Shown here one piece after another: positions 17,178-26,450 of a stretch of 64,000 nt of DNA. The notes below the pieces were generated by a model, which worked only from the letters and a program-made list of their open reading frames with translations, made no database searches and was not told the origin of the DNA. This DNA is from Sporolactobacillus sp. CQH2019. Its GTDB lineage: Bacteria; Bacillota; Bacilli; Bacillales; Sporolactobacillaceae. The DNA lies in assembly GCF_028765345.1 (NCBI RefSeq), contig NZ_JARAJZ010000003.1, positions 51,594 to 115,593 on the forward strand, read 5' to 3'. Position 1 is the stretch's first letter. Each line of letters begins with the position of its first letter. The translations under genes were made by a program, and so were the position numbers.

Positions 17178-18590
17178 ATGAGCGGTACTGTCAAAGCTAC
17201 ATTTGATAAAAAAGATTTTCTCGATGATCTGGGGTCGCTGCTGGCGATTAAAAGTACAAAGGATGCCGCGGCAGCCAAGGAAGGTGCACCATTCGGGCCC
17301 GGGCCGCTTGAAGCTCTGGAAAAAATGCTGGAGCTTGGAAAGCGCGACGGTTTCAGGACAAAGAACCTGCAGGGCTACGCGGGGTTCATTGAATACGGTC
17401 CTGAAGACGCGGAGGATTATATTGCCGTCCTCGGGCATGTCGATGTGGTTCCGGCGACCGGCAAATGGGCGCATGATCCTTTTTCGGGCTACGTGGAAAA
17501 CGGCACGCTTTACGCCCGCGGCGCGATTGATGATAAAGGACCGACAATGGCGGCGTATTACGCGCTGAAATCCTTGAGAGATTCGGGGCTGCCGATTAAA
17601 AACAGGATCCGCCTGGTGATTGGTACCGATGAAGAGAGCGGCTGTGCGTGCATGGTTAAATACAATGAACTTGAACCGATGTCTCTGTTCGGTTTTGCGC
17701 CGGATGCCGAGTTTCCGCTGATTTTTGCCGAGAAGGGGCGGATCCACATACGCATTGATCTGGCGGCGAAGGAGGAGGCGGCGCCGGTGCATCTGTCCGC
17801 TTTTTATTCCGGCGAGCGGGTCAACATGGTTCCGGATTACGCCTATGCCGTGCTGACCGGGGCGGAAGCCGAAAAATGGCTGGCTGCCGCTCAAAATTAT
17901 TTGAAAGAAAAACAAATTGCTTTTTCAGTCGAAACACAGGCGAACGGCCTGAAGCTGACGGTCAAGGGGAAATCGGCGCACGGATCGGAGCCGGCGAACG
18001 GTGTGAACGCGGCTTTTCTGCTTGCCGGAGCGCTTGCTGATCTTCCGTTTTCCCATTCTGAAAGAGCGTTTATCGCTTTTCTTGCCGAAACGCTGAGCGG
18101 CGATTTTGCCGGCAAACGGCTGGGCATTGCCTTCCGAGACGATATTTCCGGTGAGCTGACGGTCAATGCAGGTCTTGTGCGGTACAATCAGGCAGGCGGC
18201 GGCACCATCTCACTGGATATCCGCTGCCCGATCAAGGCTCCGCTTGATCAGATTGCCGGGACACTGACGGCGTCCGTTGAGAAACTGGGCCTGTCTGTCG
18301 GCGAACTTGGGACAGAAAAACCGCTGTATGTGGATCCGAAGCATCGCGGCGTGCAGATCCTGAAGCAAGTATATGAAGATCATACCGGGGAAAAGAATGT
18401 TAAACTGCTGACTTCGGGAGGCGGGACCTACGCCCAGTATCTTGACGCGGGAGTGGCTTTCGGCGCCTGCATGCCGAATTATCCATATACCGGCCATCAG
18501 GTTGATGAACATGTGAGAGTAGACGATCTGCTGCTGGCTGCAGCCATCTATGCAGATGCGATGTATGAGCTTGGCAATCTCGATAAATGA
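17178..18590 (+). CDS. pepV: Dipeptidase PepV (M20 metallopeptidase)
   Basis: The 470-residue protein has the PepV features: zinc motif GHVDVVP (His87, Asp89), bridging Asp in GAIDDKGP (about 117), catalytic Glu pair in GTDEESG (about 151-152), the PDAEFP motif and a C-terminal YTGHQVDEH zinc-ligand region. It cleaves dipeptides in the cytoplasm and works with oligopeptide uptake in amino-acid supply. The ATG at 17178 is preferred over the upstream start at 17118 because it gives the standard length and has AAAGGATG upstream. Confidence 0.92.
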   Translation: MSGTVKATFDKKDFLDDLGSLLAIKSTKDAAAAKEGAPFGPGPLEALEKMLELGKRDGFRTKNLQGYAGFIEYGPEDAEDYIAVLGHVDVVPATGKWAHDPFSGYVENGTLYARGAIDDKGPTMAAYYALKSLRDSGLPIKNRIRLVIGTDEESGCACMVKYNELEPMSLFGFAPDAEFPLIFAEKGRIHIRIDLAAKEEAAPVHLSAFYSGERVNMVPDYAYAVLTGAEAEKWLAAAQNYLKEKQIAFSVETQANGLKLTVKGKSAHGSEPANGVNAAFLLAGALADLPFSHSERAFIAFLAETLSGDFAGKRLGIAFRDDISGELTVNAGLVRYNQAGGGTISLDIRCPIKAPLDQIAGTLTASVEKLGLSVGELGTEKPLYVDPKHRGVQILKQVYEDHTGEKNVKLLTSGGGTYAQYLDAGVAFGACMPNYPYTGHQVDEHVRVDDLLLAAAIYADAMYELGNLDK

Positions 18591-18713
18591 TTTTGAATGA
18601 ATCCCGAAAAGCTCAGTATTCTAATGGGATAAATATGTTTCCTAATTGACGCTGCATAAAAAGTCCACTATATTGTTGCTAAAAGCTTTTTATGGAAGTG
18701 GGAGAGATGGACT

Positions 18714-19454
18714 ATGAGTGACCGGCCGATCGTCGGTGTTACCTGTGGATTTATGAAGAAAAATGATTTTGTTCAGGGCCCCTATACTCATGAAGATTAT
18801 GTAAAGTCGCTGATTTCGGCGGGAGCTGTTCCGATCATTCTGCCGATTGCTCCGGATAACGTGACTGAGAACTATGAGGGCCTGTGCGACGGATTCCTTT
18901 TCAGCGGCGGCAGCGATGTCGATCCGAGATTTTATGGGGAGTCGCCGTCTCCGCAGATCTATGCATTTGATACGGAACGGGATGCATCCGAACTGCTTCT
19001 TATGAGAAGGGTGATCGCAGCAGGCAAACCGGTATTCGGGATTTGCCGCGGCCTCCAGGTCATGAATGTCGCATTCGGCGGGACACTGATTCAGGATCTC
19101 CCTTCCGAAATGAAACAGGCTTTGCAGCATACTCAGAAAGTGCCGCGGACGAAAACGAGCCACAGCGTGCGGGTGCTGGAAGACAGCCGCCTTTTTACTC
19201 TGCTGAACGGCAGGAAGACGCTGTATGTCAACAGTCTGCATCACCAGGCGATCAAAACGCTGGCTGCCGAGCTTCGGGCAGTTGCTTTCGCCCCCGACGG
19301 GATCATTGAGGCGGCCGAACATGTAAATAATGACCGGATTCTGGGCATTCAATGGCATCCGGAATCGATGGCGGCAGGCGGAGATGCGTTAATGAATCAC
19401 TTATTCCGCTGCTTTGTTGAAAAATGTGCCCGGATTAAAGAAAAAACGGTCTGA
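18714..19454 (+). CDS. Gamma-glutamyl-gamma-aminobutyrate hydrolase-like peptidase C26
   Basis: This 246-residue class I glutamine-amidotransferase-like hydrolase has its nucleophile in GICRGLQ (Cys111) and its His/Glu pair in WHPES (about His215, Glu217). SGGSDVDP forms the substrate-side loop. Relatives (PuuD type) hydrolyse gamma-glutamyl bonds, for example gamma-glutamyl-GABA in putrescine breakdown. No other polyamine gene is nearby, so the substrate is open. GGGAGAG precedes ATG 18714. It follows the dipeptidase in the same direction with a 123-base gap. Confidence 0.85.
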   Translation: MSDRPIVGVTCGFMKKNDFVQGPYTHEDYVKSLISAGAVPIILPIAPDNVTENYEGLCDGFLFSGGSDVDPRFYGESPSPQIYAFDTERDASELLLMRRVIAAGKPVFGICRGLQVMNVAFGGTLIQDLPSEMKQALQHTQKVPRTKTSHSVRVLEDSRLFTLLNGRKTLYVNSLHHQAIKTLAAELRAVAFAPDGIIEAAEHVNNDRILGIQWHPESMAAGGDALMNHLFRCFVEKCARIKEKTV

Positions 19455-19914
19455 GATGGGCGTCCGGCAGACATCGAGGCCAGTCGGGATCCCCTGCCTA
19501 GAATTTTGATCTGTTTTCGGTTTTACGGCGGTGCACTTTTTTTCACGATTGCAGGAATAATCGGCGTTTTCCCCCGAAGAGAGCATAGACGGGCGGTAAT
19601 CCGCAGGGATGGGCGGCCAAGTGCAGGCTGCTGAAAAAAATTTATAAAAAAGTCGTGACTTTTTCCGGCAGGCTGATAGAATGATTGTTGCATGAAAAGA
19701 AAATGATTTTCCTTGCCAATTGGTCAGATCCGTGCTCTTTGAGGAATCGAATCGGAGCAGAAATTGTGCAATCCGGGTGCGGGTGATGTATAACGAATGG
19801 AGGAAAACCGCCGTACGCAGCCTTCCTGCTGAGGGGGCAGATACCGGTAACCGTCTCTTTGTCCGCTCATACAATGGAAAAAAGTTTAATAAATTTTGGG
19901 GGCTTATCGATTAG
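19455..19914. other. Intergenic region, no supported gene
   Basis: Frames at 19401-19874 (minus) and 19720-19914 (plus) have no recognisable motifs. The plus frame ends directly at the next start codon. I see no clear promoter or terminator. Confidence 0.5.
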
Positions 19915-20589
19915 ATGGCAAAAGGAATTGTTCTGCTGTGCCTGTCGGTGTTGCTGAATGCTTTTGGGAATGCCCTGACCGTCAAGGCCGCCCTGGGTTC
20001 CGCACCCTGGACAGCCGCGGGGCTTAATCTGTCCGACATGCTTGGAATAACGGTCGGCAATGCACTGATTATTATCGGTTTTATCGCTTTGATTGCGGAC
20101 GATTTGCTGCGCCGGCGCTGGAATCGGATGAAGGACGTATATAATTTTCTTTATGTCCTTTCGTTCGGCTATGTGATCGACGGCTGGCTGTTTGTTATGC
20201 AGTCTATCGCTATCAACGGCCTTTTTCTCCGGATCGCCGTTTGCGTCATCGGCGTGATGTGCATCGCTGCCGCGCTGTCGATCTATTTTCGGGTTAATCT
20301 TGTCCTCCATCCGTTTGATGACCTGCTGAAGATTTTGCGTGATAAATATCTTCACGGAAATGTCGTGCTCGCGCAGCGGATCTCGCTTGGCGTCCCGCTT
20401 TTATTCGGGCTGGCAGCAGGCATCATCCGCCATCGTCTGATCGGAATCAGTCTCGGAACAGCCATCAGTTTTCTTTGCATGGGCTACTTCATTCTTTTAT
20501 TTGATAAGACGATCCGTTTCAATCTGGATCGGAAAAGGACATTCAGCTTCCACAGATTGGGCCGAGTGCACAGTGTACGACATCCGTGA
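19915..20589 (+). CDS. YczE/YyaS/YitT-family integral membrane protein
   Basis: The 224-residue protein has about five hydrophobic segments. It shows the family pattern NAFGNALTVKAALGSAPWTAAGLNL near the N-terminus and NLVLHPFDDLLKILR in the middle, resembling B. subtilis YczE. The function of the family is unclear; YczE has been linked to surfactin production. The C-terminal tail is short and basic. The ribosome-binding site (GGGGG) is rather far from ATG 19915. Confidence 0.75.
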   Translation: MAKGIVLLCLSVLLNAFGNALTVKAALGSAPWTAAGLNLSDMLGITVGNALIIIGFIALIADDLLRRRWNRMKDVYNFLYVLSFGYVIDGWLFVMQSIAINGLFLRIAVCVIGVMCIAAALSIYFRVNLVLHPFDDLLKILRDKYLHGNVVLAQRISLGVPLLFGLAAGIIRHRLIGISLGTAISFLCMGYFILLFDKTIRFNLDRKRTFSFHRLGRVHSVRHP

Positions 20590-20650
20590 TCTCATTGAGG
20601 CCATGTTCCGCGCTCGGTGGGGAACGTCATTTTTAGAGCGATTTTATATC

Positions 20651-20679
20651 TTGATTTTTGGGAAGAATAGGATTATAAC
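20651..20679 (+). promoter_or_regulatory. Promoter of the T-box transcript
   Basis: TTGATT (20651-20656) and TATAAC (20674-20679) are 17 bases apart. Transcription would start about 20 bases before the T-box stem I. Confidence 0.65.
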
Positions 20680-20699
20680 TGAAATAAGTTTTAAGAACG

Positions 20700-21007
20700 C
20701 ATAAATAAAAGCGATGAAGAGAAGAAGTAGAGAGTCCGGCTTTTCTGCAGAGAGCTCCGTTCGGTGCAAGGGAGCAAAAGACGGCTTTCGAACATGGCCT
20801 CCGAGCTGCGCTGCCGAACAGTGTATTTCCAGACGAAGTAAGCCGCGACAAGTTAAGGTTCTTGTTATCAAAACCGGAGTATACGAATGCGCCTCGGGCT
20901 GCTTCCGTACTCGCTGAGGCCGGCGATGTGAATAGCCGGTGAATAAAGGTGGTACCACGTGAATAAAACCTCGTCCTTTCATAATAAGTTAAGGACGGGG
21001 TTTTTTT
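20700..21007 (+). promoter_or_regulatory. T-box riboswitch, probable methionine specifier
   Basis: The leader holds the invariant T-box AGGTGGTACCACG (20947-20959). A terminator follows: CCTCGTCCTT (20969-20978) with AAGGACGGGG (20991-21000) and a T-run. Upstream are a GATGA/AGA-rich stem I base and a distal AGAGAGC motif. Aligned on the usual pattern GAA-specifier-RCC-NNN-GAG, the specifier codon is ATG at 20794-20796, read by tRNA-Met. Uncharged tRNA-Met would allow read-through into the SAM hydrolase gene. The specifier call is inference from the linear pattern. Confidence 0.85.
20969..21007 (+). terminator. T-box terminator hairpin
   Basis: Ten bases pair across a 12-base loop and are followed by seven T residues. 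The 5' arm would otherwise pair with the T-box sequence to form the antiterminator. Confidence 0.85.
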
Positions 21008-21102
21008 GTGCGGGCAGAAACGGAGCGGAAGGATCGCACGGCATGCTGCAGAACATTCCGGCGGTCGTTCGGCACGAAAACTCATAAAGAAAGGTGAACG
21101 GA

Positions 21103-21954
21103 ATGAGCAAAGCACTGGTTTTTCAAACGGATTTCGGATTAGTCGACGGGGCTGTCTGTGCGATGTACGGGGTAGCGAATACGGTGGATCCGACGCTGAA
21201 GATTTTTGATCTGACACATGATATCCCTCAGTACAACGTGTGGGAAGCGTCGTACCGGCTGCGGCAGGCGGTGGACTATTGGCCTGGAGGAACGGTGTTT
21301 GTTTCGGTCGTCGACCCGGGCGTCGGATCGACGCGGCGGAGCGTTATAGCCAGAACGCGGCGCGGCCAGTATATCATCACGCCGGACAACGGGACTCTGA
21401 CACACATCAAAAAAATGGACGGGATCGAAAGCGCGCGTGTCTTTGATGAAAAGGCTAACAAACTGCCGAATACCGGAGAATCCTATACATTTTTCGGCCG
21501 CGACATTTACGCCTATACGGGGGCGCGTCTGGCGTCCGGTCTCATTGACTTCGATCATTTCGGAAAACGTGTTCCGGCCGATTCGGTTGTCGAACTGCCG
21601 ATCGTTCCGCCTTTCAAAAAAGAAAACCGTGTCGCCGGAATGATTGATGTGCTGGACGTGCGTTTCGGCAATCTCTGGACCAACATCGGCCATGGCCTGT
21701 TTCACCAGCTCAACGTGCGTCAAGGCGAGCGGCTTGAAGTCAGCATCAGAAACGATACCCGGAATATTTATGAAAATACGATGGCGTTCGCCCGTTCATT
21801 TGCCGCCGTCGCGATCGGCGAGCCGCTGATCTACGTCAATTCTCTTCAAAACATGGGAATCGCCATCAATCAGGGATCATTTGCCAAAGCTTACAGCATC
21901 GGAACGGGATCGAACTGGCACATTTCATTCAGGAAAATACAAGGGCAGTTTTAG
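21103..21954 (+). CDS. S-adenosylmethionine hydrolase (SAM hydroxide adenosyltransferase, DUF62)
   Basis: The 283-residue protein has the DUF62 pattern: TDFG..DG near the N-terminus (Asp10, Asp15), the VVDPGVGSTRR motif, PDNGTLT, and a C-terminal beta domain with NIGHG and FAAVAIGEPL. The family converts SAM and water to adenosine and methionine. ATG 21103 has AAAGGTGA 5-6 bases upstream and is preferred to GTG 21094. It is the first gene behind the Met T-box and is followed by an ECF transporter, so release of methionine from SAM during methionine shortage is a reasonable model. No chlorinase or fluorinase insertion is evident. Confidence 0.88.
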   Translation: MSKALVFQTDFGLVDGAVCAMYGVANTVDPTLKIFDLTHDIPQYNVWEASYRLRQAVDYWPGGTVFVSVVDPGVGSTRRSVIARTRRGQYIITPDNGTLTHIKKMDGIESARVFDEKANKLPNTGESYTFFGRDIYAYTGARLASGLIDFDHFGKRVPADSVVELPIVPPFKKENRVAGMIDVLDVRFGNLWTNIGHGLFHQLNVRQGERLEVSIRNDTRNIYENTMAFARSFAAVAIGEPLIYVNSLQNMGIAINQGSFAKAYSIGTGSNWHISFRKIQGQF

Positions 21955-22308
21955 GCCCCCAATTTCCGTTGATCCGTTTATTTGAAAAACAGCCTTTAAG
22001 GAGGTGATGCTGCGGAAACGGGATAAACAGCTTTTTTAACAGTTTTCCGGAATAACTTTTAGGAGGTGGTACTGCAACAATAAAGAAAATCGCGATCGCC
22101 TGCCGTTCCCAGGCCCGCTGCTGAGTAAAGTTATCGGGGGAACACATGATTCGGAATAATCAAATGACCGGCAGGAACGGATGATTTAGGAATGGCGGTT
22201 TTCCCCGGCTGAAAGAGTCCCCGTGCTCCGCATTAAAACAGCTGTATCCCGCAAATGGCCTTTTTAGAACTTATTCATTCATTTTAAGAGAAGGAAGTGC
22301 TGACAAAA
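21955..22308. other. Intergenic region with two ribosome-binding-site-like repeats
   Basis: AGGAGGTGATGCTGC (21999-22013) and AGGAGGTGGTACTGC (22061-22075) are imperfect direct repeats 62 bases apart. Each could begin only a very short frame. No terminator separates the SAM hydrolase gene from the ECF genes, so one transcript is possible. Confidence 0.5.
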
Positions 22309-22881
22309 ATGGTAAAAGCTAAAAGCAGTAAGGAACTGTTATCCATCCGAACGATTGTCGCGATCGGCATCGGGGCTGCAATTTTTATTATCCTACGCTA
22401 TATTTCAATTCCTGCCGGTATTGTGCCGAACACAACCATTCAGCTTTCATACATTTTTCTTGCATTAATAGCGGTCATTTACGGACCTGTAGCCGGCGGA
22501 CTGATTGGCCTGATCGGTCATTCGCTGGGTGATGCCCTTCAATATGGATCAGTCTGGTGGAGCTGGGTCATTGTTTCGACGTTAGTCGGCGTAGGGTTCG
22601 GTTTAATTAGCAGCCGTTTGAAAATAACCGAAGGCATTTTTGATTGGAAATCGGTTGTGATCTTCAATGCCACTCAGGTAATGACTCAGGCCGTCGGATG
22701 GTTTCTGATCGCGCCGGTTCTTGATATCGTTATTTATAGTGAACCGGCAAATAAAGTCTTCCTTCAAGGATTTGTTGCCGGGATCCTTGATATCGTGACT
22801 GTCGGAATTTTCGGGACATTGCTTATCTGGATTTATGCAAAAACACAAACGAAAAAGGGGAGCCTTAAGAAAGAAGCGTGA
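22309..22881 (+). CDS. ECF transporter S component (UPF0397 type)
   Basis: The 190-residue protein has about five or six membrane segments. It matches the UPF0397 S-component pattern ([43 protein letters not shown]). S components bind the vitamin or other small substrate and dock on the EcfT/EcfA module encoded next. Members of this group in lactic acid bacteria have been linked to methionine-related uptake, which the Met T-box and SAM hydrolase support here. The start could also be GTG 22297, which is closer to the GGAAG sequence. Confidence 0.8.
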   Translation: MVKAKSSKELLSIRTIVAIGIGAAIFIILRYISIPAGIVPNTTIQLSYIFLALIAVIYGPVAGGLIGLIGHSLGDALQYGSVWWSWVIVSTLVGVGFGLISSRLKITEGIFDWKSVVIFNATQVMTQAVGWFLIAPVLDIVIYSEPANKVFLQGFVAGILDIVTVGIFGTLLIWIYAKTQTKKGSLKKEA

Positions 22882-22923
22882 TTTCCAACCTGTGAAATCT
22901 ATGAAAAAACGTCAGGAATTCTT

Positions 22924-24657
22924 ATGAAAAAAGCCATTGTTTCATTTAAAAACTTCAGTTACAAGTACGTCAGTCAGGAAAGTCCTACATTGCATGATCT
23001 GAATCTTGATATTTTTGAAGGGGAGATCGCACTGATTGCCGGTCCGTCCGGATGTGGGAAAAGTACGCTTGGAAACTGCATGAATGGACTGATTCCGAAT
23101 TCTTACAAGGGAGAAATGCAAGGATCGGTTAAAGTAATGGGGCATGAGACAAGAGACCGGAGCCTGTTTGATCTCTCAAAAACAGTGGGGACCGTCCTCC
23201 AGGATACGGATGCCCAATTTATCGGGCTGACGGTCGGAGAAGATATTGCATTTGCGCTGGAAAACGATGCCGTCGCTCAAGAAGAGATGAAGGAAAGGGT
23301 TCGCACGGCTGCGGTTCGGGTAGGAATGAACGCTTTTCTTGACCGGTCGCCGCATGATCTGTCAGGCGGGCAGAAGCAGAGGGTGTCGCTTGCCGGAGTT
23401 TTGGTTGACCCTGTCCGCCTTCTTCTTTTTGATGAACCGCTTGCCAATCTGGATCCCGCGGCCGGAAAACAGACGATGCAGCTGATCGACCGCATTCATC
23501 GGGTAAGCGGCATCACGGTTGTTATCATTGAGCATCGTCTCGAAGATGTGCTGGAAATCGATGTTGATCGCGTAATCGTCCTATCGGAAGGAAGAATTGT
23601 GGCAGATGCCCCGCCCAATAAACTGCTTGCCTCGGAAGTTCTGAGAAAAAACGGGGTCCGGGAGCCGCTTTATCTTTCCGCTCTGAAAAAGGCAGGCATC
23701 GCGGTAACGCCGGATCTGCATCCGGAGCACATTGAGACGCTGGATCTTTCCGTTATCCGGAAACCGCTTGTTTCATGGGCGCAGGCGAAAGGTCGCGATG
23801 AAGATAAAGCGGCTGCTGCTTCTGCTTTAAATCTCAGTCAGGTGTCCTTTCAGTATAAAACCGGTCTACCGGTTTTACGTGATGTTTCCTTTTCAATCGG
23901 GAAGGGAGAAAGAATCGGTATCGTGGGAAAGAACGGAGCGGGGAAATCGACGCTGACGAAATTGATTTGTGGTTTGGAAAAACCTATGTCCGGCAGTCTT
24001 TTCTTTCAGGGCAGCGATATGAAAGACTGGACGATTAAAGAACGGTCCGAACATATCGGTCTTGTCATGCAGAGCCCGAATCAGATGATTTCGCAGCAGA
24101 TGATTTTCGATGAAGTGGCGTTCGGCCTTAGGATTCGCGGGACGGACCCGCGGAAAATCGAAGAGCGGGTCTATGAGACGTTGAAAATCTGCGGCCTGTA
24201 TCCATTCAGACACTGGCCGGTCTCCGCACTCAGCTTTGGGCAGAAAAAGCGGGTAACCATTGCTTCTATTCTTGTCCTCCGGCCGGATATCCTGATTCTT
24301 GATGAACCGACAGCAGGGCAGGATTACAGACATTACACAGAGATCATGCGATTTCTGGATCAGCTGAACAATCAGGGCATGACCATCGTTATGATTACTC
24401 ACGACATGCATCTCCTGCTTGAATATACAGATCGGGCCATTGTCATGACGGACGGTGTAAAAATTGCCGACCGATCCCCGTCACAACTGCTATCCGATCC
24501 CGAAACGGCCGCACGGGCCGGCTTAAAGACGACCTCGCTTTTCCGTCTTGCGGAGCGGATAGGTTTCCCTGATCCGCCTGATTTTGTGGAACGGTTCATT
24601 GTTGAAGAAAGAGAGGAGCGCTCGCATTATGGACATGCGAATGCTGAGTTTTATTGA
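22924..24657 (+). CDS. ECF transporter ATPase, two fused ABC domains
   Basis: The 577-residue protein has two full ATPase domains. Domain 1 has Walker A GPSGCGKST (40-48), signature LSGGQKQ (about 145) and Walker B LLLFDEP. Domain 2 has Walker A GKNGAGKST (about 334), signature LSFGQKK (about 436) and Walker B ILDEP. A linker of about 50 residues (240-295) joins them. Fused EcfA/EcfA' proteins are typical of dedicated (group I) ECF systems. It overlaps the EcfT gene by 29 bases. Confidence 0.9.
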   Translation: MKKAIVSFKNFSYKYVSQESPTLHDLNLDIFEGEIALIAGPSGCGKSTLGNCMNGLIPNSYKGEMQGSVKVMGHETRDRSLFDLSKTVGTVLQDTDAQFIGLTVGEDIAFALENDAVAQEEMKERVRTAAVRVGMNAFLDRSPHDLSGGQKQRVSLAGVLVDPVRLLLFDEPLANLDPAAGKQTMQLIDRIHRVSGITVVIIEHRLEDVLEIDVDRVIVLSEGRIVADAPPNKLLASEVLRKNGVREPLYLSALKKAGIAVTPDLHPEHIETLDLSVIRKPLVSWAQAKGRDEDKAAAASALNLSQVSFQYKTGLPVLRDVSFSIGKGERIGIVGKNGAGKSTLTKLICGLEKPMSGSLFFQGSDMKDWTIKERSEHIGLVMQSPNQMISQQMIFDEVAFGLRIRGTDPRKIEERVYETLKICGLYPFRHWPVSALSFGQKKRVTIASILVLRPDILILDEPTAGQDYRHYTEIMRFLDQLNNQGMTIVMITHDMHLLLEYTDRAIVMTDGVKIADRSPSQLLSDPETAARAGLKTTSLFRLAERIGFPDPPDFVERFIVEEREERSHYGHANAEFY

Positions 24658-25459
24658 CCGGCCGTCTCCGATTCACCGGCTGACAGGCGCCGCAAAGCTT
24701 GTCTGTTTTATAATTTTGTCCGTCGTCGGAATGAGCACTTATGATACGAGAATTTTGCTCGCTATGCTGATCACAGGTCTCGCGGTTTTTAAACTGTCCG
24801 GAATCCGATTTCGCGAAGTTTCGTTTATTCTGACATTTATTCTTCTTTTTCTGTTGCTCAATGATCTGGCTATTTTTGCTTTTGCGCCTCAGCAGGGAGT
24901 CGGAATTTACAGTACGAAACATGTGATTTTGCAGCTGCCCGGACACTATTCGCTCACTATGGAACAGTTTTTTTACGAATTCAATATTACGCTGAAGTAT
25001 TTCAGTGTCATCCCGTTCGCCCTGCTTTTTATTGTGACGACGAATCCAAGCGAATTTGCTGCGTCGGTGAATAAGATCGGCATCAGTTACCGGATCGCCT
25101 ACGCTATCGCAATCACGCTCCGTTACATTCCCGATATTCAGCGCGACTATCGCGAAATTGCTCTGGCGCAACAGGCAAGGGGGATTGATCTTTCAAAAAA
25201 AACGAAGTTCCGGAAAAGAATGAAAAATGGAGCGGCCATTGTTATTCCGTTAATCTTCTCAAGCCTTGACCGTATCGAAGTGATCAGCAACGGCATGATG
25301 CTGCGCGGCTTCGGCAAGAAGAAAAAGAGAACCTGGTACAGAGCACAGTCGTTTACTGCACGCGATTATGCGGCCATCGGATTTTGTGCGATGCTGTTTA
25401 TTCTTTCGCTGATGCTTGCTTTTCAGCAGGGCGGCCGTTTTTATAACCCGTTTAAATAA
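24629..25459 (+). CDS. ECF transporter transmembrane component EcfT
   Basis: The 276-residue protein has about five or six membrane segments. The two coupling-helix motifs that contact the ATPases are visible as QQARGID and MMLRGFG. Its start (ATG 24629, GAGAGGAG upstream) lies inside the end of the ATPase gene. With the preceding two genes it forms a complete transporter. A hairpin terminator follows directly. Confidence 0.88.
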   Translation: MDMRMLSFIDRPSPIHRLTGAAKLVCFIILSVVGMSTYDTRILLAMLITGLAVFKLSGIRFREVSFILTFILLFLLLNDLAIFAFAPQQGVGIYSTKHVILQLPGHYSLTMEQFFYEFNITLKYFSVIPFALLFIVTTNPSEFAASVNKIGISYRIAYAIAITLRYIPDIQRDYREIALAQQARGIDLSKKTKFRKRMKNGAAIVIPLIFSSLDRIEVISNGMMLRGFGKKKKRTWYRAQSFTARDYAAIGFCAMLFILSLMLAFQQGGRFYNPFK

Positions 25460-25464
25460 ATGGC

Positions 25465-25507
25465 ACAAAAGAACGTCTTCGAAAGTTTTTCGGAGGCGTC
25501 TTTTGCT
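25465..25507 (+). terminator. Terminator of the ECF operon
   Basis: An imperfect stem (AAGAACGTCTTCGAAAG against TTTCGGAGGCGTCTTTT) ends in TTTTG just after the EcfT stop. Confidence 0.6.
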
Positions 25508-25599
25508 TCCGCTGAGTGATGAGGCCGGTGCCATAGAATAGCCGTTGACGGGCTTTTTTGTCTGTCAATTTTTACGGATCGCATACAGGCAGACGGACG

Positions 25600-26337
25600 T
25601 CAGAAATACAGGGCCAGGATCCCTATATATTCCTTCACGGCCGTAGAAGTTGCGGAGCCCTCCGAAGGGACAAATTGCATCGGATAGACGGACAGTCTGC
25701 GGCTGGTCAGATAGTCCGTCGGATAAGGCTGGACCTGCACGCCTGTTTTATTAAAATTCATCACGGCCCGGCGCATATGAAATGCGGAAGTGACGAGGAT
25801 AGGGCGATTAAGCCGATGGGTACGCATGACCGCTTTCGTATTTCGGGCATTTTGCGTGGTCGTGATACTTTTGTTTTCCGTCATGATTTTATTTCCGGGG
25901 ACGCCTAAAGCGATCAGCTGCCGTTTGGCGATATCTGCCTCAATGCCGCTGTCCGGGAAGACTTTTCCTCCTGATAAGATAATCGGCAGGCCGGTTAATT
26001 TATATAATCGGAAAGTCGTTAAAAGACGATTTGCCGCGTCGCCGGATAATTGTCCCTTTCCGTTGATATCGGGGGTGTCCGGGGTCGCCCCGCCGCCGAG
26101 CATGACGATGACGTCTCCACTTGGGTGAGAAGGCGGCTGATAAGCGTTTTCGAGCGGATGAAGGAGCAGATCGCCCGTAATCGGTATGTAGGAGAGATAA
26201 AGGAGAACAGCCAGACTCCCTGTGATAATGGCAACAGGGCGATGCCGCCGGATCCGTATGCTCAAAATAACGAGCAGAGTCACAAACAGCCCGGGCGGCA
26301 GAATGAATCCATAAACGAATTTAATGATATATTCCAT
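25600..26337 (-). CDS. YdcF-family membrane protein (DUF218)
   Basis: The 245-residue protein has two N-terminal membrane segments (about 8-25 and 34-52) followed by a DUF218 domain. The nucleotide- or phosphate-binding-like loop VMLGGGA, ILSGGK, and the conserved TENKSITTTQNA and TSAFHMRRA stretches fit the YdcF/SanA/ElyC group, which is implicated in envelope or lipid-carrier functions. GAGGAG precedes the ATG at 26337. The aldo/keto reductase gene on the same strand ends 114 bases upstream of this start. Confidence 0.82.
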   Translation of the reverse strand: MEYIIKFVYGFILPPGLFVTLLVILSIRIRRHRPVAIITGSLAVLLYLSYIPITGDLLLHPLENAYQPPSHPSGDVIVMLGGGATPDTPDINGKGQLSGDAANRLLTTFRLYKLTGLPIILSGGKVFPDSGIEADIAKRQLIALGVPGNKIMTENKSITTTQNARNTKAVMRTHRLNRPILVTSAFHMRRAVMNFNKTGVQVQPYPTDYLTSRRLSVYPMQFVPSEGSATSTAVKEYIGILALYF

Positions 26338-26450
26338 AAAAGGCTCCTCTTTTCGGGCATGCGGAAAGACTGCGGTAAGTCTCCGATCGCCTTGCCATAA
26401 TCATGCATCTTGCTGTTTCATTTAAGAGCTGAGCTCAGGGGATATGCCTA

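Noticed and set aside
22061-22075. T-box-like AGGTGGTAC before the ECF S-component gene
   Set aside because: The following bases do not match the conserved T-box end, and there is no stem I, specifier or terminator. It is better seen as a duplicated ribosome-binding-site-like word.
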